A DNA stretch of 57,107 bases from a virus, in the IMG/VR virus record IMGVR_UViG_3300021407_000002, positions 1 through 57,107 of that record; one strand, given 5' to 3'. Each line of letters starts with the position of its first letter. Within the stretch, counting starts at the first letter, position 1. Positions 7,598 to 17,000 of this stretch are shown here, piece by piece. Position numbers and translations under genes: made by a program. The notes beneath the pieces are model-generated. The model did no database searches, was not told the origin of the DNA, and saw only the letters and a list, made by a program, of their open reading frames with translations.

Positions 7598-8220
7598 GGT
7601 GATTGCCCTTGCGGAATGTCTATGGTGAACTGCGTTTCAATCCTGCCCTCGGGTCCAGTGGCCCATGGTGGCGGTCCGATTGCCGGGTCGTATTCCAGGC
7701 TCGGCGGCAAGCCAGGATCGTAAGGATCGACCGCATCAACCCTGGCATTGACCCCGAGGAATGCAGGATGCTCGAACTGTTCCTGTTCGCCGTCGCACTC
7801 ATCGATTTGCGTGCTGGTGGTGAACGTGAACAGCCAGACGGTCACGTCGCGCGAGTGCGCGAGCAGCTTGCAGCCGTCATAGGCGATCAGGGTGTAACCG
7901 AGTGAGGGTGACCAGTTGAACAGCGCGCGGAACAGTGCCCGCCGCACGTTCGGAACCGTCATCGCTGGTGCCTGGCCGCGTATTTCCTCATGAGCTGACA
8001 GCTTGACCGCTATACCCCAGGTCTCGGTGACCTTTTGAACATTCTCGTTGATCGCTTCCACGGTCTCTGCGGTCTCACTCAGAAACACGACATAGGCGCA
8101 AGGCAAGGCCATGTTCGCATATTCAACGATCTTGAATGCATCGGCAGCACCTGCCACCCGGTCGGCAAACACCGCGCCGGCCGCGTTCGAGCGCCTCAGC
8201 TTGGCAATCAGGTCGGCCAT
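7594..8220 (-). CDS. Tail terminator-like protein (Mu gp37 family)
   Basis: 208 residues from ATG 8220 (MADLIAKLRRSNAAGAVF). It has VEYANMALPCAYVVFLSE, a helix with NVQKVTETWGIAVKL and a C-terminal region with VRRALFRALFNWSP and YDGCKLL. This matches the Mu gp37-type neck/tail terminator group found between head-completion genes and DUF2635/sheath. A GTG at 8241 two bases after the previous stop would add seven residues; I prefer ATG 8220, which has GGGCGG upstream. Confidence 0.8.
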   Translation of the reverse strand: MADLIAKLRRSNAAGAVFADRVAGAADAFKIVEYANMALPCAYVVFLSETAETVEAINENVQKVTETWGIAVKLSAHEEIRGQAPAMTVPNVRRALFRALFNWSPSLGYTLIAYDGCKLLAHSRDVTVWLFTFTTSTQIDECDGEQEQFEHPAFLGVNARVDAVDPYDPGLPPSLEYDPAIGPPPWATGPEGRIETQFTIDIPQGQSP

Positions 8221-8243
8221 GTCGAGCCGCCCAGCGCCCACGA

Positions 8244-8477
8244 CTACCAGCCGAACGGCGGTTCTTGTCCCGCCAGCTTCGCCACTGCATTCCAGAACAT
8301 CTTGGCGGCGCCATCCCAGTCGATGCCTGGTGCAAGCTCGATATGTGGCGGATCGAATGTGATCGTCACGGCTGGCTGGCCGTTTTGCCCGGGAAACACG
8401 AAACTCGGCGTAGCCATGACGCCAAGGCTTATCGGTTGGCTGAACGCCTCGTATTTTGATATATTATCGCTTGCCAT
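8244..8477 (-). CDS. Small hypothetical protein in the neck gene cluster
   Basis: A 77-residue protein starting MASDNISKYEAFSQPISLG, with FPGQNGQPAVTITFDPPHI and a Trp/Phe-rich end. It abuts its neighbours on both sides (previous stop at 8478, next gene at 8241 or 8220), so it is surely translated in the late operon. I do not recognise a family. Position suggests a neck or tail-completion role. Confidence 0.75.
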   Translation of the reverse strand: MASDNISKYEAFSQPISLGVMATPSFVFPGQNGQPAVTITFDPPHIELAPGIDWDGAAKMFWNAVAKLAGQEPPFGW

Positions 8478-8900
8478 TTAGCCGGTCTCCACTTGCTGCG
8501 GGGCTTGGGTGGGCGAGCCGTCGATCGCGAAGATGCCGGGACCGATCGCTGCCTCCACCAGCCCGACGACCTCGTCTCGCTTATTGGCCAGGGCCACCGG
8601 CATCAGCGGGCGCGGTTCCATATGCCTGGTGCCCAGCTCCACCAGGTGCGCATGCCGTGACATGGTGCCTGCGACCATGGCATAGCCGCGCCGCGAGGCC
8701 CGCCCGTAGGCCGATTGAAAGAGGGTGCCGCTGGCGCGTCCTGGTGGCTGGCCTGGCAGCGACATCGTCTTGCGGCTGGCCAGCCTCTTCGCTTCCTTTT
8801 TGACCACGGCGGCGGCCTTGCGCATGGCGCTACGCACCTGCTTACGGTCGAACTGCATATAGCGGGTGTAATCGATCTGGACGTTGATCGGTCCGGCCAC
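8478..8900 (-). CDS. HK97 gp10-like tail completion protein
   Basis: 140 residues, GTG start at 8900. The N-terminal helix is Lys-rich (MRKAAAVVKKEAKRLASRK), followed by PGQPPGRASGTLFQSAYG and HLVELGTRHMEPRPLMPVAL, the hallmark of HK97 gp10-type neck/tail proteins. These link the head connector to the tail terminator. Order connector, stopper, gp10-like, terminator, sheath fits a complete neck. Confidence 0.85.
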   Translation of the reverse strand: MAGPINVQIDYTRYMQFDRKQVRSAMRKAAAVVKKEAKRLASRKTMSLPGQPPGRASGTLFQSAYGRASRRGYAMVAGTMSRHAHLVELGTRHMEPRPLMPVALANKRDEVVGLVEAAIGPGIFAIDGSPTQAPQQVETG

Positions 8901-8907
8901 GGTTGCT

Positions 8908-9087
8908 CTATCCGCCGCGAATGAACCAACCGAAGTCGTGCAGGCCGAGCAGCACCAGCAGCAGGAAAATAAAGATCATCCCGAACCGGTTCCAGTAAGC
9001 GTTATACGGCGGCGGGCCGAAACTGCCGCCGAGCCACCCGATTAACCAAAGGAACATCAACAGCCAGAAAATAAAGCTGATCGGCAT
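8908..9087 (-). CDS. Small membrane protein inside the head-completion cluster
   Basis: A 59-residue frame from ATG 9087 to TAG at 8908-8910. It encodes two hydrophobic helices, IFWLLMFLWLIGWLGG and MIFIFLLLVLLGL, separated by a Gly/Pro/Tyr-rich turn (GPPPYNAYWNRFG), and ends HDFGWFIRGG. It fills the gap between the stopper and gp10-like genes. Similar tiny two-helix proteins lie among head-tail genes of many proteobacterial phages; function unknown. A holin-type role is possible but unproven. Confidence 0.75.
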   Translation of the reverse strand: MPISFIFWLLMFLWLIGWLGGSFGPPPYNAYWNRFGMIFIFLLLVLLGLHDFGWFIRGG

Positions 9088-9090
9088 TGT

Positions 9091-9489
9091 TCATTCCTCC
9101 GGGTCATAGAGGGGTGCGACCATTACTGGCGGTAGTGCGACCATCGAAGCGTCGCCGTATAGCTCCGCATCAACCTTGACGTAGCGCCGCGCATCATCCC
9201 GCTGCACGCGCTTGGCGCGATACCGCTGGCCATTGACCACGAAGTGATGCTCGGTTGTCAGGTCCTCACGATAGCGGAATGTCAGCACGTGGGTTGGACG
9301 CTCAGTGACCGCGAAACCCACGCCCCACGCGACCTCGCCAGTGGTCGGCTCGATGGAGCACCAGGCAGTGCCGGTCACGGTATAGAGCGGCTTGGATTGC
9401 TCATCGTCCGTTACTGGAATGTCGCGCCAGAGCTGGATTTCGGCCAGGTTGCGGTAACGCCCGATCGGGGGCGCCTTGGGCAATGGCAT
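9091..9489 (-). CDS. Head closure / head-tail joining protein
   Basis: 132 residues from ATG 9489, which overlaps the connector stop by 4 nt (ATGA). The beta-rich sequence RYRNLAEIQLWRD, TGTAWCSIEPTTGE, HVLTFRYREDLTTEHHFVVN and RYRAKRVQRDDARRYVKV is typical of SPP1 gp16/HK97 gp7-type stoppers (phage head-tail joining family). Longer starts would run into the connector gene. Confidence 0.82.
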   Translation of the reverse strand: MPLPKAPPIGRYRNLAEIQLWRDIPVTDDEQSKPLYTVTGTAWCSIEPTTGEVAWGVGFAVTERPTHVLTFRYREDLTTEHHFVVNGQRYRAKRVQRDDARRYVKVDAELYGDASMVALPPVMVAPLYDPEE

Positions 9490-10199
9490 CAGGCAAACCC
9501 GAGTTGCCGATAGGCAACGAGCAGCGCATCCCACCCCGTCTGCACCATTGGCGTGAGGGTGAATTGCGTGCTCGATTCACGGTTTTCATACCAGGTCGCG
9601 ATTGCCAGCAGCAGGGCTTGCTTAATGTCCGGATCGATGTCGGCCGGATCTTCGCGCCCACATCGGAAGGTGATCCCGACCGCCAGCGGCCCCGGCGTGA
9701 GGTTGGCGACATCCCAGTCGGCCGCGCCGCCGTCCCAGGATGAGCCGCCCTGATTGCTGTCCCAGGTGGACGACATGTTGGTGGGCCAGTGGCCACCAAC
9801 CGGATACATTACGGCGGGAAACCGATCATCAGGCTCGACAATGAACTGGTTAACTGGCACCGGCCCGCCGCTCAGTGTGACCGACACCAGCTCTGCGAAT
9901 GGCGGATAGGGCAGTTCAAGCCCGGTATACCCTGGCGGCCAGGCGTGCAGCGTCAGCAGCCAGTCTTGAGTCATGATCGCATACGTGCAGTGCCGCTGCA
10001 GTAGCCCGACCGCAGCGGTGAGCATGCCGGTTAGCAATGCCTGTTCGGGTCCAGTCTCGGCCCCTGGGTCGAGGCGCAGGTGGGCCACGATCTCGGACAG
10101 TTCGAGCGGCAACCTGGTCGGGCCCATGGTGCGCCGCAGACGCGGGTGGAGATCGGGGCGGTTCCACGACCAGCGCCGACCCCAGGGTGACCAGCTCAC
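9489..10199 (-). CDS. Head-tail connector (HK97 gp6-like adaptor)
   Basis: 236 residues. The core LELSEIVAHLRLDPGAE, LLTGMLTAAVGLLQRHCT, and the end DIKQALLLAIATWYENRE are the DNA-packaging adaptor pattern of the gp6-like family, with an insertion rich in Gly/Ser/Trp (about residues 140-170). GTG at 10199 overlaps the previous stop by 4 nt (GTGA). An internal ATG 24 codons later (MGPTRLPLELSE) is a possible alternative start and gives the more usual N terminus. Confidence 0.82.
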   Translation of the reverse strand: MSWSPWGRRWSWNRPDLHPRLRRTMGPTRLPLELSEIVAHLRLDPGAETGPEQALLTGMLTAAVGLLQRHCTYAIMTQDWLLTLHAWPPGYTGLELPYPPFAELVSVTLSGGPVPVNQFIVEPDDRFPAVMYPVGGHWPTNMSSTWDSNQGGSSWDGGAADWDVANLTPGPLAVGITFRCGREDPADIDPDIKQALLLAIATWYENRESSTQFTLTPMVQTGWDALLVAYRQLGFA

Positions 10200-11641
10200 G
10201 GGCCAGCCTCCAATGCCGCCACGCGCAGCTCTAGTGCCGCGATCGTCGCATTGACGTTGGCAATCGCGGTGTCGACATATCCGCGGTTTGCAGCATGGGC
10301 GGCGAGCACAGGCGGAACGTCCAGGGTCAAAATGCCGTTGATGGTCCCGCCGCTGAGCTGCAAATAGCGGGCATCGGCGGCAGCTTGGGTCAGCAGTGGT
10401 GCAACCGCATCATCGACATATTGCCGGTTGACTGCATCGGTGGCGGCGGCCGGGCCGAGCAAACTGGTAATCCGATTGTTGACCATGCTCAGCGGCACGC
10501 TCGACATCGCCGTGGTCGGTGTCCACTGCCACATAACGACGCCGTTGATGTCGACCACAACGGCACCAGCCGCGCCGAATAGTCCTGTCGTCGGCGCGCC
10601 AATCTGCAACGCGGGTGCATTCAGTGCACCGTTCGGCAGCAGCAGCGGTCCGGTCAGCGTGCCACCAGCCTGTTGCAGGTATTTCGCGTCGGCATCGGCC
10701 TCAGTGATCCCGCCGCCCCCGCCGCCACCGCTGGCAATGCCACCAGACGGCTCGACCCCTGGCAGGAACAGCGACCAGTCGGCGTTCTGGCTGCTCGGCA
10801 CTCCTTCGGTCCTGGCCAGCGCCATCCAGAGCGAATACCCGAGCCGCACCACGTCGCCGCTGACGTAGCTGTCGCCTGGCTGATAGGATCCGCGATAGCG
10901 AAACACTGTGACGTCGAGGGGTTCGGATACCTCGTCATCGTCGAAGATGAGGCCAAGCAGGCCAGGCCCCGGGCTATACGGTGCCCTGATGCCCCTGCCT
11001 GGTCGCCCCTGTAGGCCAACACCCCCAGGCGTGCCGGCCGGCCCAGGCAGGCCCTGGGCGCCTGTAGCGCCTCGCTCGCCGGCTGGCCCTGGCTTGCCAC
11101 GATCGCCCTCGTGTCCGTCAGCTCCACGCGCCGCCACGATTTGCCAGCCAGGTCCACCGAGAGGCCCCGGCTGCTGGTGGAGTGCCCGCCAGGTGGCGCC
11201 GTTGTGCGCGACCTCATCGCCGGCCCCGTAGTCACCGTCGAGGGTGTAGAGACCGCGATGGAGAGGCAGCGGCAGACGCACCGGAAGGTCGACCACGTTG
11301 CCTGATGCCAGCGTAACGACGAAGCCGAATTGACGCGGGTCGGCCCCCTCTTGGTAGGCATGCACCGCGCGGATGCCATCGGCCAGCAGCAACCATTCGC
11401 CGATCCTGCCAGGTGGTCGAGCTGCTGTCGGCTGGCGTGCCTGCCACAAGCCGCCATTGAAGTGGACCACGGCGGCCTGCTCGTAGATGTCACCCTCGCG
11501 CCAGACGCGGGCGGCCTGGGTGAGATCGATCGGCGCGGTGCGGGCAGGTTCCGCGATGCCGATCAGTCGTCCAGCTTGTGGCGCATTGAACCGATCAGCC
11601 AGAGCTGCGGCCACGGCTTCGGCGATTTCGGGGATGTCCAT
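10196..11641 (-). CDS. Collagen-like virion fibre protein C (shortest paralogue)
   Basis: 481 residues. It has three carbohydrate-binding-like modules of the W-x-G-x-x-Y-E..VV..NGGLWQA type (about residues 45-90, 130-172 and 250-295) and a collagen-like Gly-X-Y stretch (about 172-216) between the second and third. A Gly run follows, then fibre repeats (ADAKYLQQAGGTLTGPL, ADARYLQLSGGTINGIL) and a coiled-coil end. It shares this N-terminal plan with the next two genes and a 65-residue module around MWQWT and PLSMVNNRI with paralogue B. Its position between portal and connector suggests a head or neck fibre; host-surface binding is inferred. Confidence 0.85.
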   Translation of the reverse strand: MDIPEIAEAVAAALADRFNAPQAGRLIGIAEPARTAPIDLTQAARVWREGDIYEQAAVVHFNGGLWQARQPTAARPPGRIGEWLLLADGIRAVHAYQEGADPRQFGFVVTLASGNVVDLPVRLPLPLHRGLYTLDGDYGAGDEVAHNGATWRALHQQPGPLGGPGWQIVAARGADGHEGDRGKPGPAGERGATGAQGLPGPAGTPGGVGLQGRPGRGIRAPYSPGPGLLGLIFDDDEVSEPLDVTVFRYRGSYQPGDSYVSGDVVRLGYSLWMALARTEGVPSSQNADWSLFLPGVEPSGGIASGGGGGGGITEADADAKYLQQAGGTLTGPLLLPNGALNAPALQIGAPTTGLFGAAGAVVVDINGVVMWQWTPTTAMSSVPLSMVNNRITSLLGPAAATDAVNRQYVDDAVAPLLTQAAADARYLQLSGGTINGILTLDVPPVLAAHAANRGYVDTAIANVNATIAALELRVAALEAGP

Positions 11642-14079
11642 CAGGCAGGGCCTAAATCTTGAACCGATACGAGGGTGCGCATATTCGGTGCGATCGTTCC
11701 GCCAGCGCCGACCTGGATCAGCGGGCCGCCAGTGCTGGTCGCGCTGATAGACAACAGGACGCGGACCGTGCCGCTGCTCGCATCAACCGCTGCGGTGAGT
11801 TTTACCGGAGTGCGGAATATACCGGTTGAATTGCTGGTCATTTTATACGCGACGAGCGTGCTCACGAGCGCGATCAAATTTGACGCATAGGTCAATTCCC
11901 AAATCGTGCCAACCGGATCGGTCGAGGCGAAGATCGGATCGATTGATACACCAATGTTGCGGATTCCTGACCCGCCAGCCGGCATCGGGAAATTGACATC
12001 GAGGAAGGTTAGAGCGGCGGCACTGATCGTGATTTCAACCGGCTGGTAAACGAGCGTGCGCAGGGCTGTCGGTGCGGTGGCAGCGGCAATAGCATCGTCG
12101 ACATATTGCCGGTTGGCTGCATCGCTAGCAGCGGCCGGCGCGGGCAGGTTTAGAATCCGATTGTTGACCATGCTCAGCGGCACGGTCGACATCGCGAGCG
12201 TCGTGGTCCATTGCCAGGTGATAGCGCCAGCAAGGTCGACGATCAGGGCATTGGCTGCCGAGAATAATCCGGTGGCATTGCTGCCGAACTGCAACGAGGG
12301 CGCGGCCAATGAGCCTTGCGGCAGTAGCAGCGGCCCGGTCATGATGTCGCCGGCCTTCTGCACGCCGAGTGCTCGCGTCAATACCTCGCTGAGGTTCGAT
12401 CCGTCATTGTTTTCGATCCAGACCGTCTCGCCCCCGCCACCGCGCCGCAGAACGACTCCATTATTCCAATGGATGCCCCCGCCGCGCCCGCCAAGGTTCA
12501 TTCCGATGTCGCCATCCGGACCGGACAAGGCATAAAGGTCGATGTCGCCGCGCACTAAACCGCCAGTTGCCAATTGCAGATAGCGGGTATCGGCATCGCC
12601 CTGCGAAATCCCGCCCTCGCCCTCGACCAGGATGCGGCGGCGTGATCCTGTCACGCCACTGTTATCCTCGATCATTACGCCAGGGTTACCAGCGGTTTGG
12701 CGAAACACCAGAGTATTCGCGTTGACGTAAGCAACCGCCAATCCGGCTTGCCAGACGATACCTTGATCGGTGGCTGCGAAGTTTAGCGCGCCGTCCATTG
12801 TGCCGCCCGCGAGCCGCAGATACCGCGCATCGAGAGTTGGCAGATCGGGACCGCCGACTTGCGCATCGACGTATGCCTTGTTTGCGACATCAAAAGGAAC
12901 AGTCGGCTGGGTAAAGACGTTTACGTGCGGCGCGCCATCGAGGCCCGGATAAATGCCCATGGCATCCATCATGGTGAGGCCCACCAATACAGAGAATGTT
13001 AGCTCGCCGCCTTCGCCCAGCCGCGCGAAGCTGCGCATACCACTGAACACCGTGTTGCCATCGCCAGCGGCAAATTGCAGCACGTTAACCTGGTTATCAC
13101 CACGAAGCTGCAACGGCCCGGCCATGAAGTCGCCGCCAGCTTTGTTGACATACCGCGCGTCGAGCGTGGGAAGGTCGGGCGTGCCGCCGCCACTCTGCCC
13201 GCCGCCACTGATCCCGGTCTCGGCGGATGGGAGATACAACGACCACTTGGTCGAGGTTGCAGTCGGCACGTCGCCCGTGGGCTCGACGCATATCCACAGC
13301 GCGAAGCCGAGCCGCACGATGTCGCCGCGCTGGTAGTCTGCACCAGGCTGGTAAATCCCGACGAAGCGCATGCTGGACACGTCGACCGGATTGGTGATCG
13401 AGCCATCCTGCAAGACGACGCGCACGAAGCCTGGCTGGCCTGGCACTGCCTCGACGCCCGCGATGCCGAAACCATCCTGACCTGGTGCACCAGGCTCGCC
13501 CTTGGCGCCTGTGAAGCCGCGCGGTCCAATCTCACCCGGTGCACCTGGCGGACCGACCTCGCCTACCGGCCCACGCTCGCCAGCGATGCCCTGCCGCCCC
13601 CTGGCCGCTACTACCACCCACCCAGCGTCGTCGGGCGACCCAGGCGCCTCTATAAGCGCGCGGAAGGTGGCCCCGGCATACTCGACCTCGTCACCCTCGA
13701 AGTAGTGGGCACCAGGCCGATACTGGCCTCGGTGCACTGGCAGCGCGAGACGGAACGGCAGGTCGATCGTCTTGCCACCAGTCAGCCCGACCATGAGGCC
13801 GAACACGCGCGGGTCTTCGCGATCCTGGTAGCTCCGCACCAGGCGAATGCCGTTGGTGAGCAACAGCCATTCACCAGTCTCGGCTGACGGCCGCGAGGCG
13901 GTGCGGATGCGTGCCTGCCAGACGCCGCCCTGATGGTGGACGACGGTGCCCTGCTCGTGGATTTCACCAGGTGCCCAATCACGGGCGAGTTGGGTGAAGG
14001 ACACGCGCGGTCCCGCCTGGTCGATCAGCCTGGCGGCCACCTCGTCGGCGAACCTGGTCAGGTCGAGGTCGTCAGGCAC
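11641..14079 (-). CDS. Collagen-like virion fibre protein B
   Basis: 812 residues with the plan of its neighbours: binding-like module (about 33-75, PGEIHEQGTVVHHQGGVWQA), a beta region ending with module two (about 118-160), collagen-like repeats (about 161-205), module three (YQPGADYQRGDIVRLGFALW), then four fibre repeats of the KAGGDFMAGPL/RLAGGTMDGAL kind, each followed by ANKAYVDAQ-like segments. The C-terminal 110 residues form a beta-rich cap. ATG 14079 overlaps the upstream stop by 1 nt. Probably trimeric. Confidence 0.85.
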   Translation of the reverse strand: MPDDLDLTRFADEVAARLIDQAGPRVSFTQLARDWAPGEIHEQGTVVHHQGGVWQARIRTASRPSAETGEWLLLTNGIRLVRSYQDREDPRVFGLMVGLTGGKTIDLPFRLALPVHRGQYRPGAHYFEGDEVEYAGATFRALIEAPGSPDDAGWVVVAARGRQGIAGERGPVGEVGPPGAPGEIGPRGFTGAKGEPGAPGQDGFGIAGVEAVPGQPGFVRVVLQDGSITNPVDVSSMRFVGIYQPGADYQRGDIVRLGFALWICVEPTGDVPTATSTKWSLYLPSAETGISGGGQSGGGTPDLPTLDARYVNKAGGDFMAGPLQLRGDNQVNVLQFAAGDGNTVFSGMRSFARLGEGGELTFSVLVGLTMMDAMGIYPGLDGAPHVNVFTQPTVPFDVANKAYVDAQVGGPDLPTLDARYLRLAGGTMDGALNFAATDQGIVWQAGLAVAYVNANTLVFRQTAGNPGVMIEDNSGVTGSRRRILVEGEGGISQGDADTRYLQLATGGLVRGDIDLYALSGPDGDIGMNLGGRGGGIHWNNGVVLRRGGGGETVWIENNDGSNLSEVLTRALGVQKAGDIMTGPLLLPQGSLAAPSLQFGSNATGLFSAANALIVDLAGAITWQWTTTLAMSTVPLSMVNNRILNLPAPAAASDAANRQYVDDAIAAATAPTALRTLVYQPVEITISAAALTFLDVNFPMPAGGSGIRNIGVSIDPIFASTDPVGTIWELTYASNLIALVSTLVAYKMTSNSTGIFRTPVKLTAAVDASSGTVRVLLSISATSTGGPLIQVGAGGTIAPNMRTLVSVQDLGPA

Positions 14080-17000
14080 TACTGCGGCCCCATATCCGAC
14101 AAATAGATTTGCGTGCGGTGATCATCGAAGCCGCTCCCGACGCCCATCATCGTGATAGCCGGACCAGACAACATTCGAACTTGAATCGATATAGTCGGGT
14201 TGTTGCCCGTCACCGCCGCCATGAACGCGATTTGGCCGCCGCTGATGTCCTGCGCCACGGTGGTCGTCTTTTGATGGAGGCTCTGCCGGATGCGGGCAGT
14301 GCTGCCGTTCACGCCCCATTGGAATAACCAACTACTATTAAGCGCTGCGGTCGATGTAAGACCTGGAACAACGATGATCGAGACAAACGAATTACCTCCG
14401 CGAGGAATGTTGAACGTGCCCGTCCAGAGCGTAAGGAAATTCGCAGTCAGCACGAGCTGGTTTGGTTCTATAAGTCGGCTTAATCCGCGCCCGTATCGCG
14501 CATCGCCGTTGATCGTATCGATGATCGCGCGGCGGTTCGTTCCGTTGTTGTCCTCGATCTGCGGCTGGGTGTTGGCAGTGTGGCAACGGATCATCATACC
14601 GGTGCCGAATGCCTTGTAGAAGCGGCCACCCGAGTTTGTTGTAAGGCCATAACCATCACCAGCAGCAACGAAGTCGCGGTTTACGTTTTCGACTATTCCA
14701 TACAGTTCGATATACCGCTCGATGTTGCCCGCCTCGGTCGCGATGCCGACAATGTTTAGACCACGATTGAACAGCCTCGCGCCGACCTTGCCATCGTTGA
14801 CGTCAGTCGGGGTGCCATGGCCGAAGCGAACGAAGCCGCCATTGGTCATGGTGAGGTTGCTGGTCGCGAGCGTAGTGCCCGCTATTTCGAGGCCCGTAAG
14901 CAGGGCGCGTTGTGTGCCGCCGAGCGTGACGCCGCCAGCCAGTGCCTCGGGCGGTTTCGGGATTATGACTTGATTTGTGGTCTGCACGTCGCGCGTCATA
15001 CCCGTGCAGTGCAGCTTAAAGCGTGGCGAAGCGCCGGCGGTGCGTATGCGCGCCTCTAGTCGTTTTGGGTTCGCATTGGCCGTATCACTTAACCGAAACT
15101 GATCGAACAGAAGACCGCTAGGATTGCGCGACATCGATACGATCGACATCGTCGCAGCACCGAACGTCGTGGTGACCTCCAATACGAACGAGCAATCAAT
15201 GTTGGTGCCGTAAATATCGGCTTGGAAGCGGAAGCTGCCGTATGCCGGCAAGGTTATTAGAAGCATCCAGTTATTCGCTGCGTAATTCGTCGCCGATGGC
15301 ACGCCTTCCCAGTAGTCGCCCTGGTTATAGCCGTATAGGTCGACTGTAGAATAATCCGGCACGGCTGGCGCTACCGGGATCGCGAGACGGGCACGAAATA
15401 GCATGTTGTCAAAGCGGACGATTTCACCGGCCGTGATGTTCAGGCCAGCCATCCAATCGCGCACGCGGCCCTGATTGGCATCGACATAGCGCCGGGTCGC
15501 CGCATGCAGTTCCGAGACAGGATCATCGAACAGGGTCAAATACCCCTGCATATCATCGCCAGTCTTGACGATATAGCGCGCGTCACCCTCCGGCCGGGTC
15601 AATCCTCCTCCGGAACCTGTCAGGTGCTGCCACTCGCCCAAGGTCGACGACCAGAGAATCCAGTCGTGGTTAAAAATCGTCTGCCCGCCGATGCCAGGCA
15701 CGCCGGCCGGCGCATTTTCAGGCACCTGCGGGTCGTCCGTCTCTGCAATGAAGTAATCGCCTGGCTGCGCCGCCCAGGTGATCAGGTCCGGGTTATTCGC
15801 CGCCACGCGCCACAAGCCTTGATAGCGGATGAGTGAAGTTGCAAGCGTATCGATGTAACCCTTGCGCGCAAGATCATTGTCATCGATCGGATCGCCGGCG
15901 AGCGTGCGCACCTGGTTTACGACGGTGATCATGCCCGAGCCCAGCCCGATGCGCAGCGGAACGTCCGCGATCGAACCGTCTGCGGCATGACGGACGATGC
16001 CAAGGTCCTCGGCCTGGCCTATCATCGGCGTAACGCCGAAACTCCACTTCCCCGCCCCCTCGCGGGCGAACTGCAATACCTCACCGTCGATCCCGTCGAG
16101 CTGCAAGGCAGCGATCGAGCCGGCGACGGTGCCAAGTGAGACTGACGATGACGGCCCGGTATCTTGAAAGCGCACCACCAGGTTGCCGGTCATGGTATCG
16201 CCGAGCTTGCTCACGAACAGATCCGGCCCGCGATCGAATAGCCCGTCGACATATTGCTTGGTCGACGCATGCAGGTTTGCGACCGGATCGGCGTGCAGCG
16301 TTAGAAAGCCGGTCATCTCGCCACGATCACCGCCGCGACGCATGATCCCGGTGAGTTCGTTCAAGACCTCCGCGCCGTTCCCGAGTTCATCGAGAACGAA
16401 TAAATGGTCCTGACGATCTGCTTGCAGGCAAAGCCCTGTCACTGCGCCTCTTGCAGCAACGAAGACGCCGAAGCGCTCAGTTTCCCATATGATGCCGGGC
16501 GCGCGATTGATCGGCAGAACTGGCGAACCCACGTCGAAGTTTAGGTCGCCGGTCATCATGTCGCCGGCTCTGACCACGAATAGACCGTCAGCCTGGTCGA
16601 CGTATGCCTTGCGCACCAGGTCATCAGCGCCGATCGGATCGCCGCTCACGGTCATTGGCTGGCGCAGCTCCACGTGGCCATCGGCCCACGAGACGCTAAA
16701 ATCGACCGTCGGCGGAAGCCCGTTCCGCAAAATGGTGAAGTCTTGCCGCGCGTCGTAATGCAGCGCGCCGACTTCCCAGCGTGGCCCGGCCGGGTCAGCC
16801 CATTGAATGAGCGTGCCCTCACCACCCTCTAGGCGGAATGTCGCCCGGCCGAGGGTTTCGTTACCAGGTGGCCCTTGAACATTCCTGATTAGAATGCGGT
16901 TGTTGGTGACGGTCAGCGGCCCGGTCATCACGTCGCCGGTCTTGGCGACATAGGCACCAGGCAGCAGATCGTTAAAATCATCGACGTAACGTTTGGTCAC

